Shown: positions 23,818-32,052 of the stretch, piece after piece | How positions within the stretch are numbered: the stretch's first letter is position 1 | Layout: every line of letters begins with the position of its first letter | Assembly: GCA_019423755.1 (NCBI GenBank) | Contig: JAHZAU010000004.1 | Location: forward strand, 62,001-126,000 | Direction of reading: 5' to 3' | Length of the DNA: 64,000 nt | Source: Oscillospiraceae bacterium | GTDB taxonomy: Bacteria; Bacillota; Clostridia; Oscillospirales; Ruminococcaceae | Notes under the pieces: model-generated | Told to the model about the DNA's origin: nothing | The model's input: the letters and a program-made list of their open reading frames with translations, nothing else | Database searches by the model: none | Made by a program: the position numbers and the translations under genes

Positions 23818-25545
23818 TTAATCCAACCGCAGCTCCACCGCCAAAGCGCGGCCCAGCAGGTCCCGCCGCGCCGGGTCAAAGAGATAATACACCGGTCCCG
23901 CCGCGCCGGTGAGCGGGTGGCGGGCAAAGCTTTGCAGGTAGACCTCCCGGGCGATCTCCTTGGAGGGCTGGCCCTGCCGGTGGGGCAGCAGCTGCCAAAG
24001 GGCCGGCGCGTCGTGGAGCAGCTCGTCGGCCGACGGGGGCAGCGGCGGGGCCGGCTCCTCCCGCAAGATCTGCGGCAGCTTGCGGGGGCGGTCGTGGCAG
24101 CACAGGTCAAAGCGGCAGCAGTCCCGCAGCAGGGGCAAAATCTCCTCCCCCTGGCGCCAGACGGCGTACCGCCCCAGCAGGGTGTAGCGCTCCTCCAGGG
24201 AGGGCCGCAGCAGGTGGCAGCCTTCCCGCCGCCACCAGCGCCCCATCTCTAAGAAGAAGTCCGCCGCCGAAGCCTCCCGCCCCAGCAGCAGCTCCAGCTC
24301 CCGGGCAAACAGCCCGCTGTTGTAGTAGTGGTCCACCATCTCCTCCATGCCTTGGAGCAGCAGCATCTCGTCAAAGGAGAGCCAGCGGGTGCGCATCACC
24401 TGGAAGGGGGCGCTCTGCCGGGCGACGAGGCCGTATTCCTCGGTACAGTCGGCCATGTGGGAGCCTTTGAGCACCTTCAAAAAGCCCAGCTGCAGCTGCT
24501 GGGGCCGGATGGCCATCACCTCGTCGAAGCTGCGGCAGAAGGAAGCAAGCCCCTCGTAAGGCAGCCCGGCGATCAGGTCCAGGTGCAGGTGGATGTTGCG
24601 CGGGGCGTCCAGCCGGCGGCAGATGGAAAGCAGGCGGGGGGTGTCGGTGGTGCGGCGGATGGCGGCGATGGTGTCGGGGTTGGTGGACTGCACGCCGATC
24701 TCAAACTGGAACAGCCCCGGCCGCACGGTGGAAAGAAAGTCGATCATCTCGTCGTCCATGAGATGGGCGGTGATCTCAAAGTGGAAGTTGGTGACGCCGT
24801 TGTCGTGCTCGGCCAGGTACTTCCAGATAGCCATAGCGTGGGCGCGGGAGCAGTTAAAGGTGCGGTCCACAAACTTCACCTGCCGCACCCGGGCGTCCAG
24901 GAAACGCTGCAGCCGGGGCAGGGCCAGTTCCAGCGGCAGGTAGCGCACCGGCCCGGCGATGGAGGACAGGCAGTAGCTGCACCGGAAGGGGCAGCCGCGG
25001 ATGGTCTCGAAGTAGAGGATGCGCCCGGCGCATGCTTCCAGGTCCGGGTAGGGGAAGGGCAGCGCCGCCAGGTCCAGCAGCGGGGCGGTGGGGTTGTGGC
25101 GGATGGTATCGCCGTCCCGCCAGCTGAGGTTTGCCACCTCGCCCAGGGGGCGGCGGCCGTCGAAATGTTCCAGCAGCTGGCACAGGGCCTCCTCGCCCTC
25201 GCCCCGCAGCACCATATCCACCGCCGGCTGGCGGGTGAGGAAGGCTTCGGCGTCGTAGCTGACCTCCGGCCCTCCGGCCACGATGCGAAGCTGGGGCAGC
25301 AGCTGCCGCAGCTCGGCGGCCAGCTCCTGCATCCGGCCGATGTTCCAGATGTAGCAGGAAAGCAGCAGCAGGTCGGGCTTGCGGCGGTAGACCTCCTCCA
25401 GCACCAGCTCCAAGGGGTGGTTGATGGTATATTCGGCCAGTTCCAGCCGGTCAAAGCCGCGCCCGGCGGCATATTCCCGCAGGGACCGCACCGCCAGATT
25501 GGTGTGGACATACTGGGAGTTGAGGGCAAGCAGCAGGGTGTTCAT
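23818..25545 (-). CDS. B12-binding-domain radical SAM enzyme
   Basis: 575 residues. N-terminal cobalamin-binding fold (LLALNSQYVHTNLAVRSL, then LLLLSCYIWNIGRM and IVAGGPEVSYDAEAF), a central radical SAM barrel whose CPFRCSYC motif (near residue 180) binds the 4Fe-4S cluster and SAM, and a C-terminal DUF4080 domain (from about 370). The canonical B12 DxHxxG motif is not clear. This architecture is common in Clostridia; substrate unknown. ATG 25545 is preferred to a GTG four codons upstream that overlaps the AAAGGA site. Confidence 0.88.
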   Translation of the reverse strand: MNTLLLALNSQYVHTNLAVRSLREYAAGRGFDRLELAEYTINHPLELVLEEVYRRKPDLLLLSCYIWNIGRMQELAAELRQLLPQLRIVAGGPEVSYDAEAFLTRQPAVDMVLRGEGEEALCQLLEHFDGRRPLGEVANLSWRDGDTIRHNPTAPLLDLAALPFPYPDLEACAGRILYFETIRGCPFRCSYCLSSIAGPVRYLPLELALPRLQRFLDARVRQVKFVDRTFNCSRAHAMAIWKYLAEHDNGVTNFHFEITAHLMDDEMIDFLSTVRPGLFQFEIGVQSTNPDTIAAIRRTTDTPRLLSICRRLDAPRNIHLHLDLIAGLPYEGLASFCRSFDEVMAIRPQQLQLGFLKVLKGSHMADCTEEYGLVARQSAPFQVMRTRWLSFDEMLLLQGMEEMVDHYYNSGLFARELELLLGREASAADFFLEMGRWWRREGCHLLRPSLEERYTLLGRYAVWRQGEEILPLLRDCCRFDLCCHDRPRKLPQILREEPAPPLPPSADELLHDAPALWQLLPHRQGQPSKEIAREVYLQSFARHPLTGAAGPVYYLFDPARRDLLGRALAVELRLD

Positions 25546-25700
25546 AAAAGCGCGCACCGTCCTTTTTCGGGTAAATTCCTAACCTTATCATAACACGATT
25601 GGCCGGGCAAGTCCATCATTTTCCCAGAAATCTGGGGGGATTTGGGGGGCTGCTCTGTCGAAAAAACACAAAAAAACACTTTTCGGCCTGGGACGGATGT

Positions 25701-25708
25701 GGTATAAT
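25701..25708 (+). promoter_or_regulatory. Extended -10 promoter of the amidase gene
   Basis: TGGTATAAT (TATAAT at 25703-25708 with upstream TG) about 48 nt before the start codon; no good -35 box. Confidence 0.55.
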
Positions 25709-25755
25709 GGTACCATCGATCCCCGCAGGGGAAACGCAGGAAAGGAGGGGTCTGT

Positions 25756-27597
25756 ATGCAGATCCGAGGTTTGACCGGGCGGCTGTTGGCGGCCGCGCTG
25801 GCGGTGTCGCTGGCGGTGGTGCCGGCGTCCGCCGCCCAGTATGATGATTTTGACGCGGTGTGGGATTCGTCCCTTGCCCAGCGGCTGGAAAACGAGCCCA
25901 CCCTGGCGGTGGCCGGCGGCAGCGAGGACCGGGAAACCACCGACAAGACCCTCTACCTGACCGGCTCCTCCGACCCGGACTACCCGCTGGTCTTTAACGG
26001 CGAGGAGGTGGAGGACCGGGGCGAATACGGCAGCTTCGGCGTCTATCTCGAGCTGGAACTGGGCAAAAACCAGGTGACCTTGGATAACGGCGACCAGAGC
26101 CTCTCCTTTGTCATCACCCGCAAGGAGCCTTCCACCGGTTCCGCCGGGCAGGTGCCCATCGTGTCCAGCCTCGGCCGCTGCCAGCCGGCCTCCGACGACA
26201 TCGCCTACGACGGCGACAGCTACACCCTGCGCTGTACCGCCCCGGCCAACGCCGAGTCGGTGACCGCCACCGTAGACGGCGAGACCTATGAGCTCCGGCA
26301 GGAGTCCGCCGCCCAAACCGGCGTGGAGGCCTACTACTCCACCGAGATCACCATCCAGGCGCCGGAGGACGGGGAGGTCCTCTCCCTGGGTACGGTGCAG
26401 TATAACCTGGTGTGGGAGGGCACCGCTTCCTCCAAGGAGAGCGCCGGCCAGCTTTACGCCGTGGGCCAAGGCGCCAGCCCGGTGGTGCGGGTGTCCCAAA
26501 GCGCCGCCACCCTCTACGACAGCGGCGAGACCCAAAACAGCACCGCCACCGGCAACGAGATCGGTACCCTGGCGCTGGGCGCCCGGGCGGTGGTCACCGA
26601 CGCCAACGACACCATGTTCCAGTTGGAGATGGGCGGCTGGGTGTACAAAAGCTACGCCGCGCTGGAAGAAGGCCACGACGTGCCCGGCGGGGAGCTGACC
26701 GGCGCCCGCTGGGAGACCACCTCCGACGGCGGCTACGCCCTGCGGCTGCAGGGGGCAAACTACGCCCCCTTTAAAAGCTACCTGACCAGCGAAAAGCTGG
26801 TGCTGCGGGGCTACGGGCTTTCCCACCTGCCCGACTGCCCCATGCCGGACAACGAGATCTTCGGCGGCATGGAGGTCCAGGAGGAGGACGGCCAGCTGAC
26901 CCTTTCCTTTGCCCTGCGGTCGCCCCAGGCGCTGCTGGGCTACCAGATCTTCTACGAGGACAACGGCGACGCCCTGCTGTACTTTAACCCCAAGGCGCAG
27001 ATCTACTCCTCCGAGCGTCCGCTGCAGGGGATGATCATCGTGGTGGACCCGGGCCACGGCGGACGGGACATCGGCGCCCCCGGCGTGCTGGGGGAGATCG
27101 GCCCCAACGAAAAGGAGATCACCTTCCTTACCTCCATGGTGGTGAAAAACCGGCTGGAATCCCTGGGGGCCACGGTGCTGACCACGGTGGACGACTCCAT
27201 CGACGACCTGAGCAAGGCGGAGCTCAACGACCGCAACATCTTCGCTTCTTATAATAAAGCGGACCTGTTCCTGTCCTTCCACTGCAATTCCATCGCCACC
27301 ACCAGCGACGGCGGCAACGCCTCCGGTACCGAGATCTACTACCACGAGGCGTCCTCCAAGCGGCTGGCCGACCTGGTGCAGCAGAACATCACCTCCTACA
27401 CCGGGCGCAAAGACCGCGGCGTGAAGTACAGCACCTACTACGTCACCCGCAACACCAGCTGCCCCTCCATGCTCATCGAGCTGGGCTTCCTCACCAACCC
27501 CCAGGAGTTCGACGCCATGCGCTCCCCGGAGCAGATCTACCAGACCGCCAACGCCGTGGGCGACGCGGTGGTCGCCTGGGTGCGGGATCTGGACTAA
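25756..27597 (+). CDS. Exported N-acetylmuramoyl-L-alanine amidase (Amidase_3)
   Basis: 613 residues with a signal peptide (LLAAALAVSLAVVPASAA). The first 420 residues hold beta-rich domains probably involved in wall binding. The C-terminal zinc amidase (about 425-613) has MIIVVDPGHGGRDIGAPG (first His), the metal-binding Glu region, FLSFHCNS (second His) and MLIELGFLTNPQEF (catalytic Glu). It cuts the bond between N-acetylmuramic acid and L-alanine in peptidoglycan, in cell separation or spore development. ATG 25756 follows AAAGGAGGGG. Confidence 0.9.
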   Translation: MQIRGLTGRLLAAALAVSLAVVPASAAQYDDFDAVWDSSLAQRLENEPTLAVAGGSEDRETTDKTLYLTGSSDPDYPLVFNGEEVEDRGEYGSFGVYLELELGKNQVTLDNGDQSLSFVITRKEPSTGSAGQVPIVSSLGRCQPASDDIAYDGDSYTLRCTAPANAESVTATVDGETYELRQESAAQTGVEAYYSTEITIQAPEDGEVLSLGTVQYNLVWEGTASSKESAGQLYAVGQGASPVVRVSQSAATLYDSGETQNSTATGNEIGTLALGARAVVTDANDTMFQLEMGGWVYKSYAALEEGHDVPGGELTGARWETTSDGGYALRLQGANYAPFKSYLTSEKLVLRGYGLSHLPDCPMPDNEIFGGMEVQEEDGQLTLSFALRSPQALLGYQIFYEDNGDALLYFNPKAQIYSSERPLQGMIIVVDPGHGGRDIGAPGVLGEIGPNEKEITFLTSMVVKNRLESLGATVLTTVDDSIDDLSKAELNDRNIFASYNKADLFLSFHCNSIATTSDGGNASGTEIYYHEASSKRLADLVQQNITSYTGRKDRGVKYSTYYVTRNTSCPSMLIELGFLTNPQEFDAMRSPEQIYQTANAVGDAVVAWVRDLD

Positions 27598-27623
27598 GCC
27601 CCATCCGTTTCGACACAAAAGAC

Positions 27624-27659
27624 AGCCCCGCTGCCGGCAGGACCGGCGGCGGGGCTTTT
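27624..27659. terminator. Bidirectional terminator between convergent genes
   Basis: AGCCCCGC (27624-27631) with an inner CCGG pairs with GCGGGGCT (27649-27656), flanked by AAAA and TTTT. Confidence 0.82.
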
Positions 27660-27677
27660 GTATCGTTTGGGGAAAGG

Positions 27678-28508
27678 TTAGTGTCTGGCTTCCGGGTAGT
27701 CCAGCGACTGGATGCGCCAGATGCCGTCCTGCTTTTTCAGGGTCATGTTGGCGGGGACGAGGGTGTATTCTTCCGACTCGAGGCTTTCATACTGGCGGTA
27801 GCGGCATTCCACCGTCAGGGTGTCCTCCCCGCGGTCCAAAACGGTAAACTCTTCCAGCGCCCATTCGTATAGAAAGCCGGTTTTGTAGGCGCCCAGGTGG
27901 TAGTAGACGCCGTCAGCCTCAAAGATGAACGGCCCGCCGCCCTGCTGGCAATCCAGCAGCTGCTGGGTGCCCTCCGGGGTGAAGATGGCCTCGGTCATGC
28001 CCGCAAAGTCCAGGTAAACCATGGGCTCCCCCCACACGGGAGCGCCCTCCGGCATGGGACCCTCGGCAAAGTCACTGAACAGGGAGGAATCCACGTTGTA
28101 GACCGAGCAGCCCAGGTACCACAGCCGCGCCACAGCGTCCGCTTCGGAGCCGCCGCCCTCGGTCTGCTGCTTCCAGTAGTCCAGGTCCTGCTGGAAGGCC
28201 CCGGCGGGGTTTAACGCGGCGGGCAGCTGGGTGCCCTCGGGGACGGGGGTACTCTCCTCCAAGGGCGACAGATTGGGGACGGTGACGGTATCGCCCACCT
28301 TTAAGGTTTCGGTGTCGGCGGGGGTTTCAGCGCTGGGAGCTTCTTCGCTTGGAGCTTCCTCGCTGGGAGCCTCGGTGCTGGGGGTCTCGACGCTGGGGGA
28401 GGTGGTGTCGCCGGGGTCGGCCGGTTGATTGGAGGAACAGCCTGCCATCGCCAGGCAAAGCGCCGCCGCCAGCGCGGCACAAAGCAGGGAACGGGTGGTT
28501 TTCTTCAT
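27678..28508 (-). CDS. Lipoprotein with Glu/Pro-rich linker, unknown function
   Basis: 276 residues. Lipobox LAMAGC (Cys about residue 23), then a linker of near repeats (APSEEAPSEEAPS), then a globular domain of about 200 residues (YWKQQTEGG, LWYLGCSVYNVD, YHLGAYKTGFLYEWALEEF). It ends with TLKKQDGIWRIQSLDY, similar to the NTF2-like C-terminal strand of Clostridia lipoproteins. Function unknown. ATG 28508 follows AAAGGAGGCG. It converges with the amidase gene and is divergent from another lipoprotein gene. Confidence 0.72.
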   Translation of the reverse strand: MKKTTRSLLCAALAAALCLAMAGCSSNQPADPGDTTSPSVETPSTEAPSEEAPSEEAPSAETPADTETLKVGDTVTVPNLSPLEESTPVPEGTQLPAALNPAGAFQQDLDYWKQQTEGGGSEADAVARLWYLGCSVYNVDSSLFSDFAEGPMPEGAPVWGEPMVYLDFAGMTEAIFTPEGTQQLLDCQQGGGPFIFEADGVYYHLGAYKTGFLYEWALEEFTVLDRGEDTLTVECRYRQYESLESEEYTLVPANMTLKKQDGIWRIQSLDYPEARH

Positions 28509-28660
28509 AAGAAAACGCCTCCTTTTTACAAATGTTATGGTAAATCCAGTATAACAGAACCCCTGGGGGAAAACAATCCGACGGTTGACGAAAAAAACAC
28601 CCGGCCCTTTGGGCAGAACGCCGGGAATCCGTCCCAACTCTGGAATCGCCTTCCCGGCCG

Positions 28661-28669
28661 TGGTATACT
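28661..28669 (+). promoter_or_regulatory. Extended -10 promoter of the second lipoprotein gene
   Basis: TGGTATACT, TATACT at 28664-28669 preceded by TG, about 40 nt before the start codon. Confidence 0.5.
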
Positions 28670-28709
28670 TGAGCTATCAACCGATGCGGTACCGAAGGAG
28701 GAATCTTTT

Positions 28710-29897
28710 ATGAAGAAAACCGCACCCACCCGCTTCCTGGCGCTGGCCCTCTGCCTGAGCCTGCTGGCCGGCGGGGCCCTCACCGGCTGCGACCGCGCTG
28801 CGGCCCCGGCCGAAACCCCCGCCCAGGAGCAGCAAACCCCCGCCCAGCCCTCGGACGCCCCTTCCGCCGAGGCTCCTTCCCAGGAGGAGACCCCCGCCGA
28901 AACCCCCTCCCAGCAAGGCGAAGCGGCTAAAACCCCCGCCTCCCTGGAGGGCCAGGTGGTCTACCCCGACACCCTGCCGGCAAACTGGGACCAGAGCGAC
29001 CAGGCCGCCCAGTGCCGCGAGACCGGCGCCGTTGTCGTCGGCCGGATAGAAGGCGGCACCGGCCTGGAAGGCCCTTCCGGCTCGAAGGAATTCGTCACCG
29101 GGCAGGTGGAGGGCTTTTTGGACGGCAGCCTGCCGGAGCTGTGGGTCTGCCGCGTTTACGGCGAGGAGCCGGACAGCGCTTCCTTCCGCCGCTACTGGTG
29201 GGAGGAGGGCGGCCAGATGCGCACCGCCGTGGGGGACAGTGTCCAAGAGACCCGCCAAAGCGAAAACACCTGGCCGGTCAGCGACTTTGCCCTCAACGAG
29301 TACGGCTGGATCACCTGCCAGGTGGGGGACTTTAGCCCCGAGGAGGGCAACAGCCCGGTCATCAGCCAGCGGGAGCTGGACCCCGACTGGGAGGAGCACC
29401 AGCAGTGGTACGACACCTACTTCCGTCCGCTGATCCCCACCGGCATCGGCGGCATGAATATGTGGCGCGCCCCGGTGGAGATCGCCCACGAGGCCGGCGG
29501 CCGGACCGATAAATGGATCTGGCTGTTTGAGGACATCTACGGCCAGAAGGCCTGGGACGAGTTCGGCGCCCAGTGGCCGGTGGACGTGATGGTGGAGACC
29601 CTTTCCCAGTACTTTGAGGGCCTCTCGGCGGAGCTGTTTATCCAGGCGGCGGGCGACGCCTACGACCCAGCCACCAACACCATCCACTACGAGGGCGGCC
29701 GCGGCGGCGGTCCGGTCATCATCCGCATCCTGGACGGGGAGCAGCAGGGCGACGACCTGGTCATCTCCTACAACTACTGCAACTACCTGGACGGCTCGCC
29801 CCACGCCAGCGAAAACGGCAGCACCGTCTGGCAGCTGACCCTCACCCTGCGGGAGGACGGCGGCTTCTACTACCGCTCCAACATGCCCGCGGACTAG
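28710..29897 (+). CDS. Lipoprotein with low-complexity linker, unknown function
   Basis: 395 residues. Lipobox GGALTGC (Cys about residue 27), a Pro/Glu/Ala/Thr-rich linker to about residue 75, then a folded domain. The last part resembles a DUF6070-like/NTF2-like region (NTIHYEGGRGGGPVIIRILD, SENGSTVWQLTLTLREDGGF) seen in hypothetical lipoproteins of this order. No enzyme motif is seen. ATG 28710 has GAAGGAGG upstream. It has its own promoter and terminator. Confidence 0.7.
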   Translation: MKKTAPTRFLALALCLSLLAGGALTGCDRAAAPAETPAQEQQTPAQPSDAPSAEAPSQEETPAETPSQQGEAAKTPASLEGQVVYPDTLPANWDQSDQAAQCRETGAVVVGRIEGGTGLEGPSGSKEFVTGQVEGFLDGSLPELWVCRVYGEEPDSASFRRYWWEEGGQMRTAVGDSVQETRQSENTWPVSDFALNEYGWITCQVGDFSPEEGNSPVISQRELDPDWEEHQQWYDTYFRPLIPTGIGGMNMWRAPVEIAHEAGGRTDKWIWLFEDIYGQKAWDEFGAQWPVDVMVETLSQYFEGLSAELFIQAAGDAYDPATNTIHYEGGRGGGPVIIRILDGEQQGDDLVISYNYCNYLDGSPHASENGSTVWQLTLTLREDGGFYYRSNMPAD

Positions 29898-29924
29898 CCC
29901 CATACCCCCCAAAAAAAGCAAAAG

Positions 29925-29959
29925 CCGCCTCGGCCCAAAGCGGACCGGGGCGGTTTTTT
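29925..29959 (+). terminator. Terminator after the second lipoprotein gene
   Basis: Stem GCCGCC-CGG / CCG-GGCGG followed by TTTTTT at 29954-29959. Confidence 0.8.
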
Positions 29960-29978
29960 CGTCAGGGTAGGGGAGCGG

Positions 29979-30175
29979 TTACAGCACGGGGCGGCAGCGG
30001 ACAAGCAGCCAGCGCACAAAGCCCACCGTCAGCAGCTCCGCCAGCGGCACCGACAGCCAAAGCCCGTCGATGGAAAGCCAAAGCGGCAGGATGAGCATGG
30101 CCGGGAGCAGCAGCAGGTCCTTTCCCGCCAGATCCGCCGCCTGCAAAACCAAAAGCGCGCCATGTCCGCCAAAAG
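29979..30175 (-). pseudogene. MATE-family transporter, C-terminal remnant
   Basis: On the minus strand a frame ends at a TAA (29979-29981) and reads LLLLPAMLILPLWLSIDGLW and LSVPLAELLTVGFVRWLLVR, which match the last two helices of MATE transporters. Upstream (right of about 30150) the similarity ends in unrelated sequence and there is no start. It is about 55-60 residues of an original 450. Its orientation is opposite to the N-terminal MATE fragment at 1119, which fits a rearrangement between the two loci, though the middle of the gene is not in the window. Confidence 0.6.
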
Positions 30176-30369
30176 CGCCGCCCTGCGCCAGGCGCTGGCC
30201 GCGGGGGAGGAGGGCTACATCACCCTGGTGCGGATGCCGGTGCAGCCGCCCCGCAGCCTTTGACCGCTATTTTACCGAAACCATCGGCAGGTTTTACAAA
30301 GAAAACAGGACAATGTGGGGAAAATTGGCGGGAGATGACGATTTTTCTCCCGCCCTCCGCCGCCCCGGC
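30150..30369. other. Intergenic with a possible gene remnant
   Basis: A plus-strand frame from ATG 30161 gives 33 codons ending QPPRSL and a stop; it has codon bias like a real gene but no Shine-Dalgarno and no family match I recognise. It may be the tail of a lost gene. The rest shows nothing. Confidence 0.4.
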
Positions 30370-30398
30370 TTGCTTTTCCGGGGAAATTCCGATACAAT
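30370..30398 (+). promoter_or_regulatory. Purine operon promoter
   Basis: TTGCTT at 30370-30375 and TACAAT at 30393-30398, 17 nt apart. The start would be near 30405, leaving a 260-nt leader before purE. Confidence 0.7.
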
Positions 30399-30404
30399 AG
30401 GGTT

Positions 30405-30625
30405 AGTATTTCTTTTCTGCGCCAGTCCCGAGGATGGAAGAAAGGAGGAGCTGCTTGTGTATCAGATGATTCGAATGGTTCGCCGCCGGCTGCGCCGGGA
30501 TAGGTGCAAGCTGTTTGCCGAATCAAGCCGCCTCCTGCCCACAATGGGACCCGTGCAGGCAAAACAAACACAATTAGGATAGGTGTATGCTGTGACAGGG
30601 ATTGTCGCGGCATTTTTTGTTTTGG
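30405..30625 (+). promoter_or_regulatory. Structured leader with terminator upstream of purE (riboswitch or attenuator)
   Basis: The leader can fold into several helices: an AT-rich stem with TTTCTT/AAGAAA and a CCA-TCC-CGA-GGA-TGG tip (about 30410-30443); a perfect TGATTCG/CGAATCA helix (about 30467-30527) that closes two hairpins, one of them CCGGC-TGC-GCCGG; and CCTGC/GCAGG with an inner CCCA/TGGG. It ends with a 9-bp stem (30589-30611) and TTTTTT (30613-30618), an intrinsic terminator about 48 nt before purE. A terminator here implies conditional read-through. It does not match the purine or ZTP riboswitch consensus that I know. Confidence 0.6.
30457..30582 (+). CDS. Possible 41-residue Arg-rich leader peptide
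   Basis: GTG 30457 has a full AAAGGAGG (30441-30448) 8 nt upstream. The frame encodes YQMIRMVRRRLRRDRCKLF... and stops at TAG 30580-30582, only 6 nt before the terminator hairpin at 30589. This is the layout of a translational attenuator, although Arg-rich content does not point to purines. It overlaps the predicted helices, so ribosomes would disrupt them. Coding is unproven. Confidence 0.4.
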   Translation: MYQMIRMVRRRLRRDRCKLFAESSRLLPTMGPVQAKQTQLG

Positions 30626-30665
30626 GGGCAAATCCTCCAAAACAGACCAGAAGGAGGAAACGATC

Positions 30666-31166
30666 ATGGCAAAAAAAGTAGCGGTCATTATGGGAAGCGA
30701 CAGCGACCTGCCGGTAGTGCAGCCGGCCATTGATACCCTGCGGGGCTTCGGTATCCCGGTAGAGGCCCACGTGATGTCCGCCCACCGTACCCCCCAGGCA
30801 GCCAGCGCCTTCGCCTCTTCGGCGGCGGAAAACGGCTTCGGCGTCATCATCGCCGCTGCCGGGAAAGCAGCCCACCTGGGCGGCGTGCTGGCAGCGCACA
30901 CCACCCTGCCGGTCATCGGCATCCCGGTGAAATCTTCCACCCTGGACGGCCTGGACGCCCTGCTGGCCACCGTACAGATGCCCTCCGGCATCCCGGTAGC
31001 CACCGTAGCCATCAACGGCGCCGAAAACGCCGCCCTGCTGGCCGTGCAGATGCTGGCCCTGTCCGACGAAGGCCTCAGCCGCCAGCTGGCCCTGCACAAA
31101 GAGCAGATGCGCCTGTCGGTGGAAGCCAAGGACCGCAAGCTGCAGGAGACCCTCTCCCAGCAGTAA
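30666..31166 (+). CDS. purE: 5-(carboxyamino)imidazole ribonucleotide mutase
   Basis: 166 residues, class I PurE, which converts N5-CAIR to CAIR in purine synthesis. Motifs: VAVIMGSDSDLPVV at the N-terminus (nucleotide-phosphate loop), HVMSAHRTPQAASAF (catalytic His), AAAGKAAHLGGVLAAHT and IPVKSSTLDGLDALLATVQM. It opens the operon; no purK is adjacent, so the N5-CAIR source lies elsewhere or CO2 is used directly. ATG 30666 follows AAGGAGG. Confidence 0.95.
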   Translation: MAKKVAVIMGSDSDLPVVQPAIDTLRGFGIPVEAHVMSAHRTPQAASAFASSAAENGFGVIIAAAGKAAHLGGVLAAHTTLPVIGIPVKSSTLDGLDALLATVQMPSGIPVATVAINGAENAALLAVQMLALSDEGLSRQLALHKEQMRLSVEAKDRKLQETLSQQ

Positions 31167-31262
31167 CCGCCCCCCAAACCTAGTCAAAGTATTCCATAAT
31201 ATATAAAGCATAAAAAGAGAAAGAGAAAAAGAAACCGCCGCCCCCAAGGCAGGCGCAGAAGT

Positions 31263-31997
31263 ATGAAGGAGATCAAAAACAACATGGAAAAGCTCGAACA
31301 GCTCTATGAAGGCAAAGCCAAAAAGGTTTACAAAACCAGCGACCCCGAGTGCTACATCGTGGACTACAAAGACGATGCCACCGCCTTTAACGGCCTGAAA
31401 AAAGGCACCATCCAGGGCAAGGGCGTCATCAACAACAAGATGAGCAACTTCCTGATGCAGATGCTGGAAACAAAAGGCATCCCCACCCACTTCGTCCGGG
31501 AGCTTTCCGACCGGGAGACCCTGGTGAAGAAGGTGAGCATCGTGCCGCTGGAGGTCATCGTCCGTAACGTGGCCGCCGGCTCCCTCTCCAAGCGCCTGGG
31601 CCTGCCCGAAGGCACCAAAATGGCCCGCACCGTGCTGGAATACAGCTACAAAAACGACGACCTGGGCGACCCGATGGTCAACGATTACCACATCTTCGCC
31701 ATGGAGCTTTGCACCCCCGAGGAGCTGCAGACCATCTCCTCCTACGCGCTGAAGATCAACGACATCCTCACCGAATACCTGCGCGAGGTGGGCATCGAGC
31801 TCATCGACTTCAAGCTGGAATTCGGCCGCCTGTCCGACGGCACCATCGTCCTGGCCGACGAGATCTCCCCGGACACCTGCCGCTTCTGGGATGTGAACAC
31901 CCACGAGAAGCTGGACAAGGACCGCTTCCGCCGGGATATGGGCGGCGTGGAGGACGCTTACCACGAGGTAATGAAGCGCCTGGGCCTCCAGGACTAA
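31263..31997 (+). CDS. purC: SAICAR synthetase
   Basis: 244 residues (237 if ATG 31284 is used). PurC joins aspartate to CAIR with ATP. LYEGKAKKVYKT near the start, KGVINNKMSNFLM, VPLEVIVRNVAAGS (substrate binding) and DFKLEFG followed by LADEISPDTCRFWD are family signatures. The Shine-Dalgarno before 31263 is weak; AAGGAG inside the first codons could serve ATG 31284. It lies 96 nt after purE in an AT-rich gap containing TATAAA-like sequence. Confidence 0.95.
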   Translation: MKEIKNNMEKLEQLYEGKAKKVYKTSDPECYIVDYKDDATAFNGLKKGTIQGKGVINNKMSNFLMQMLETKGIPTHFVRELSDRETLVKKVSIVPLEVIVRNVAAGSLSKRLGLPEGTKMARTVLEYSYKNDDLGDPMVNDYHIFAMELCTPEELQTISSYALKINDILTEYLREVGIELIDFKLEFGRLSDGTIVLADEISPDTCRFWDVNTHEKLDKDRFRRDMGGVEDAYHEVMKRLGLQD

Positions 31998-32052
31998 CCT
32001 CCCCCCAAAACCATCACACACAATCCACCCAAAGGGAAAGGACGGTCCAGCT

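Noticed and set aside
30405..30625. Leader tested against purine (three-way junction) and ZTP (pfl) riboswitch consensus by eye.
   Set aside because: The conserved loop and core sequences of these families were not found, so neither name was assigned.
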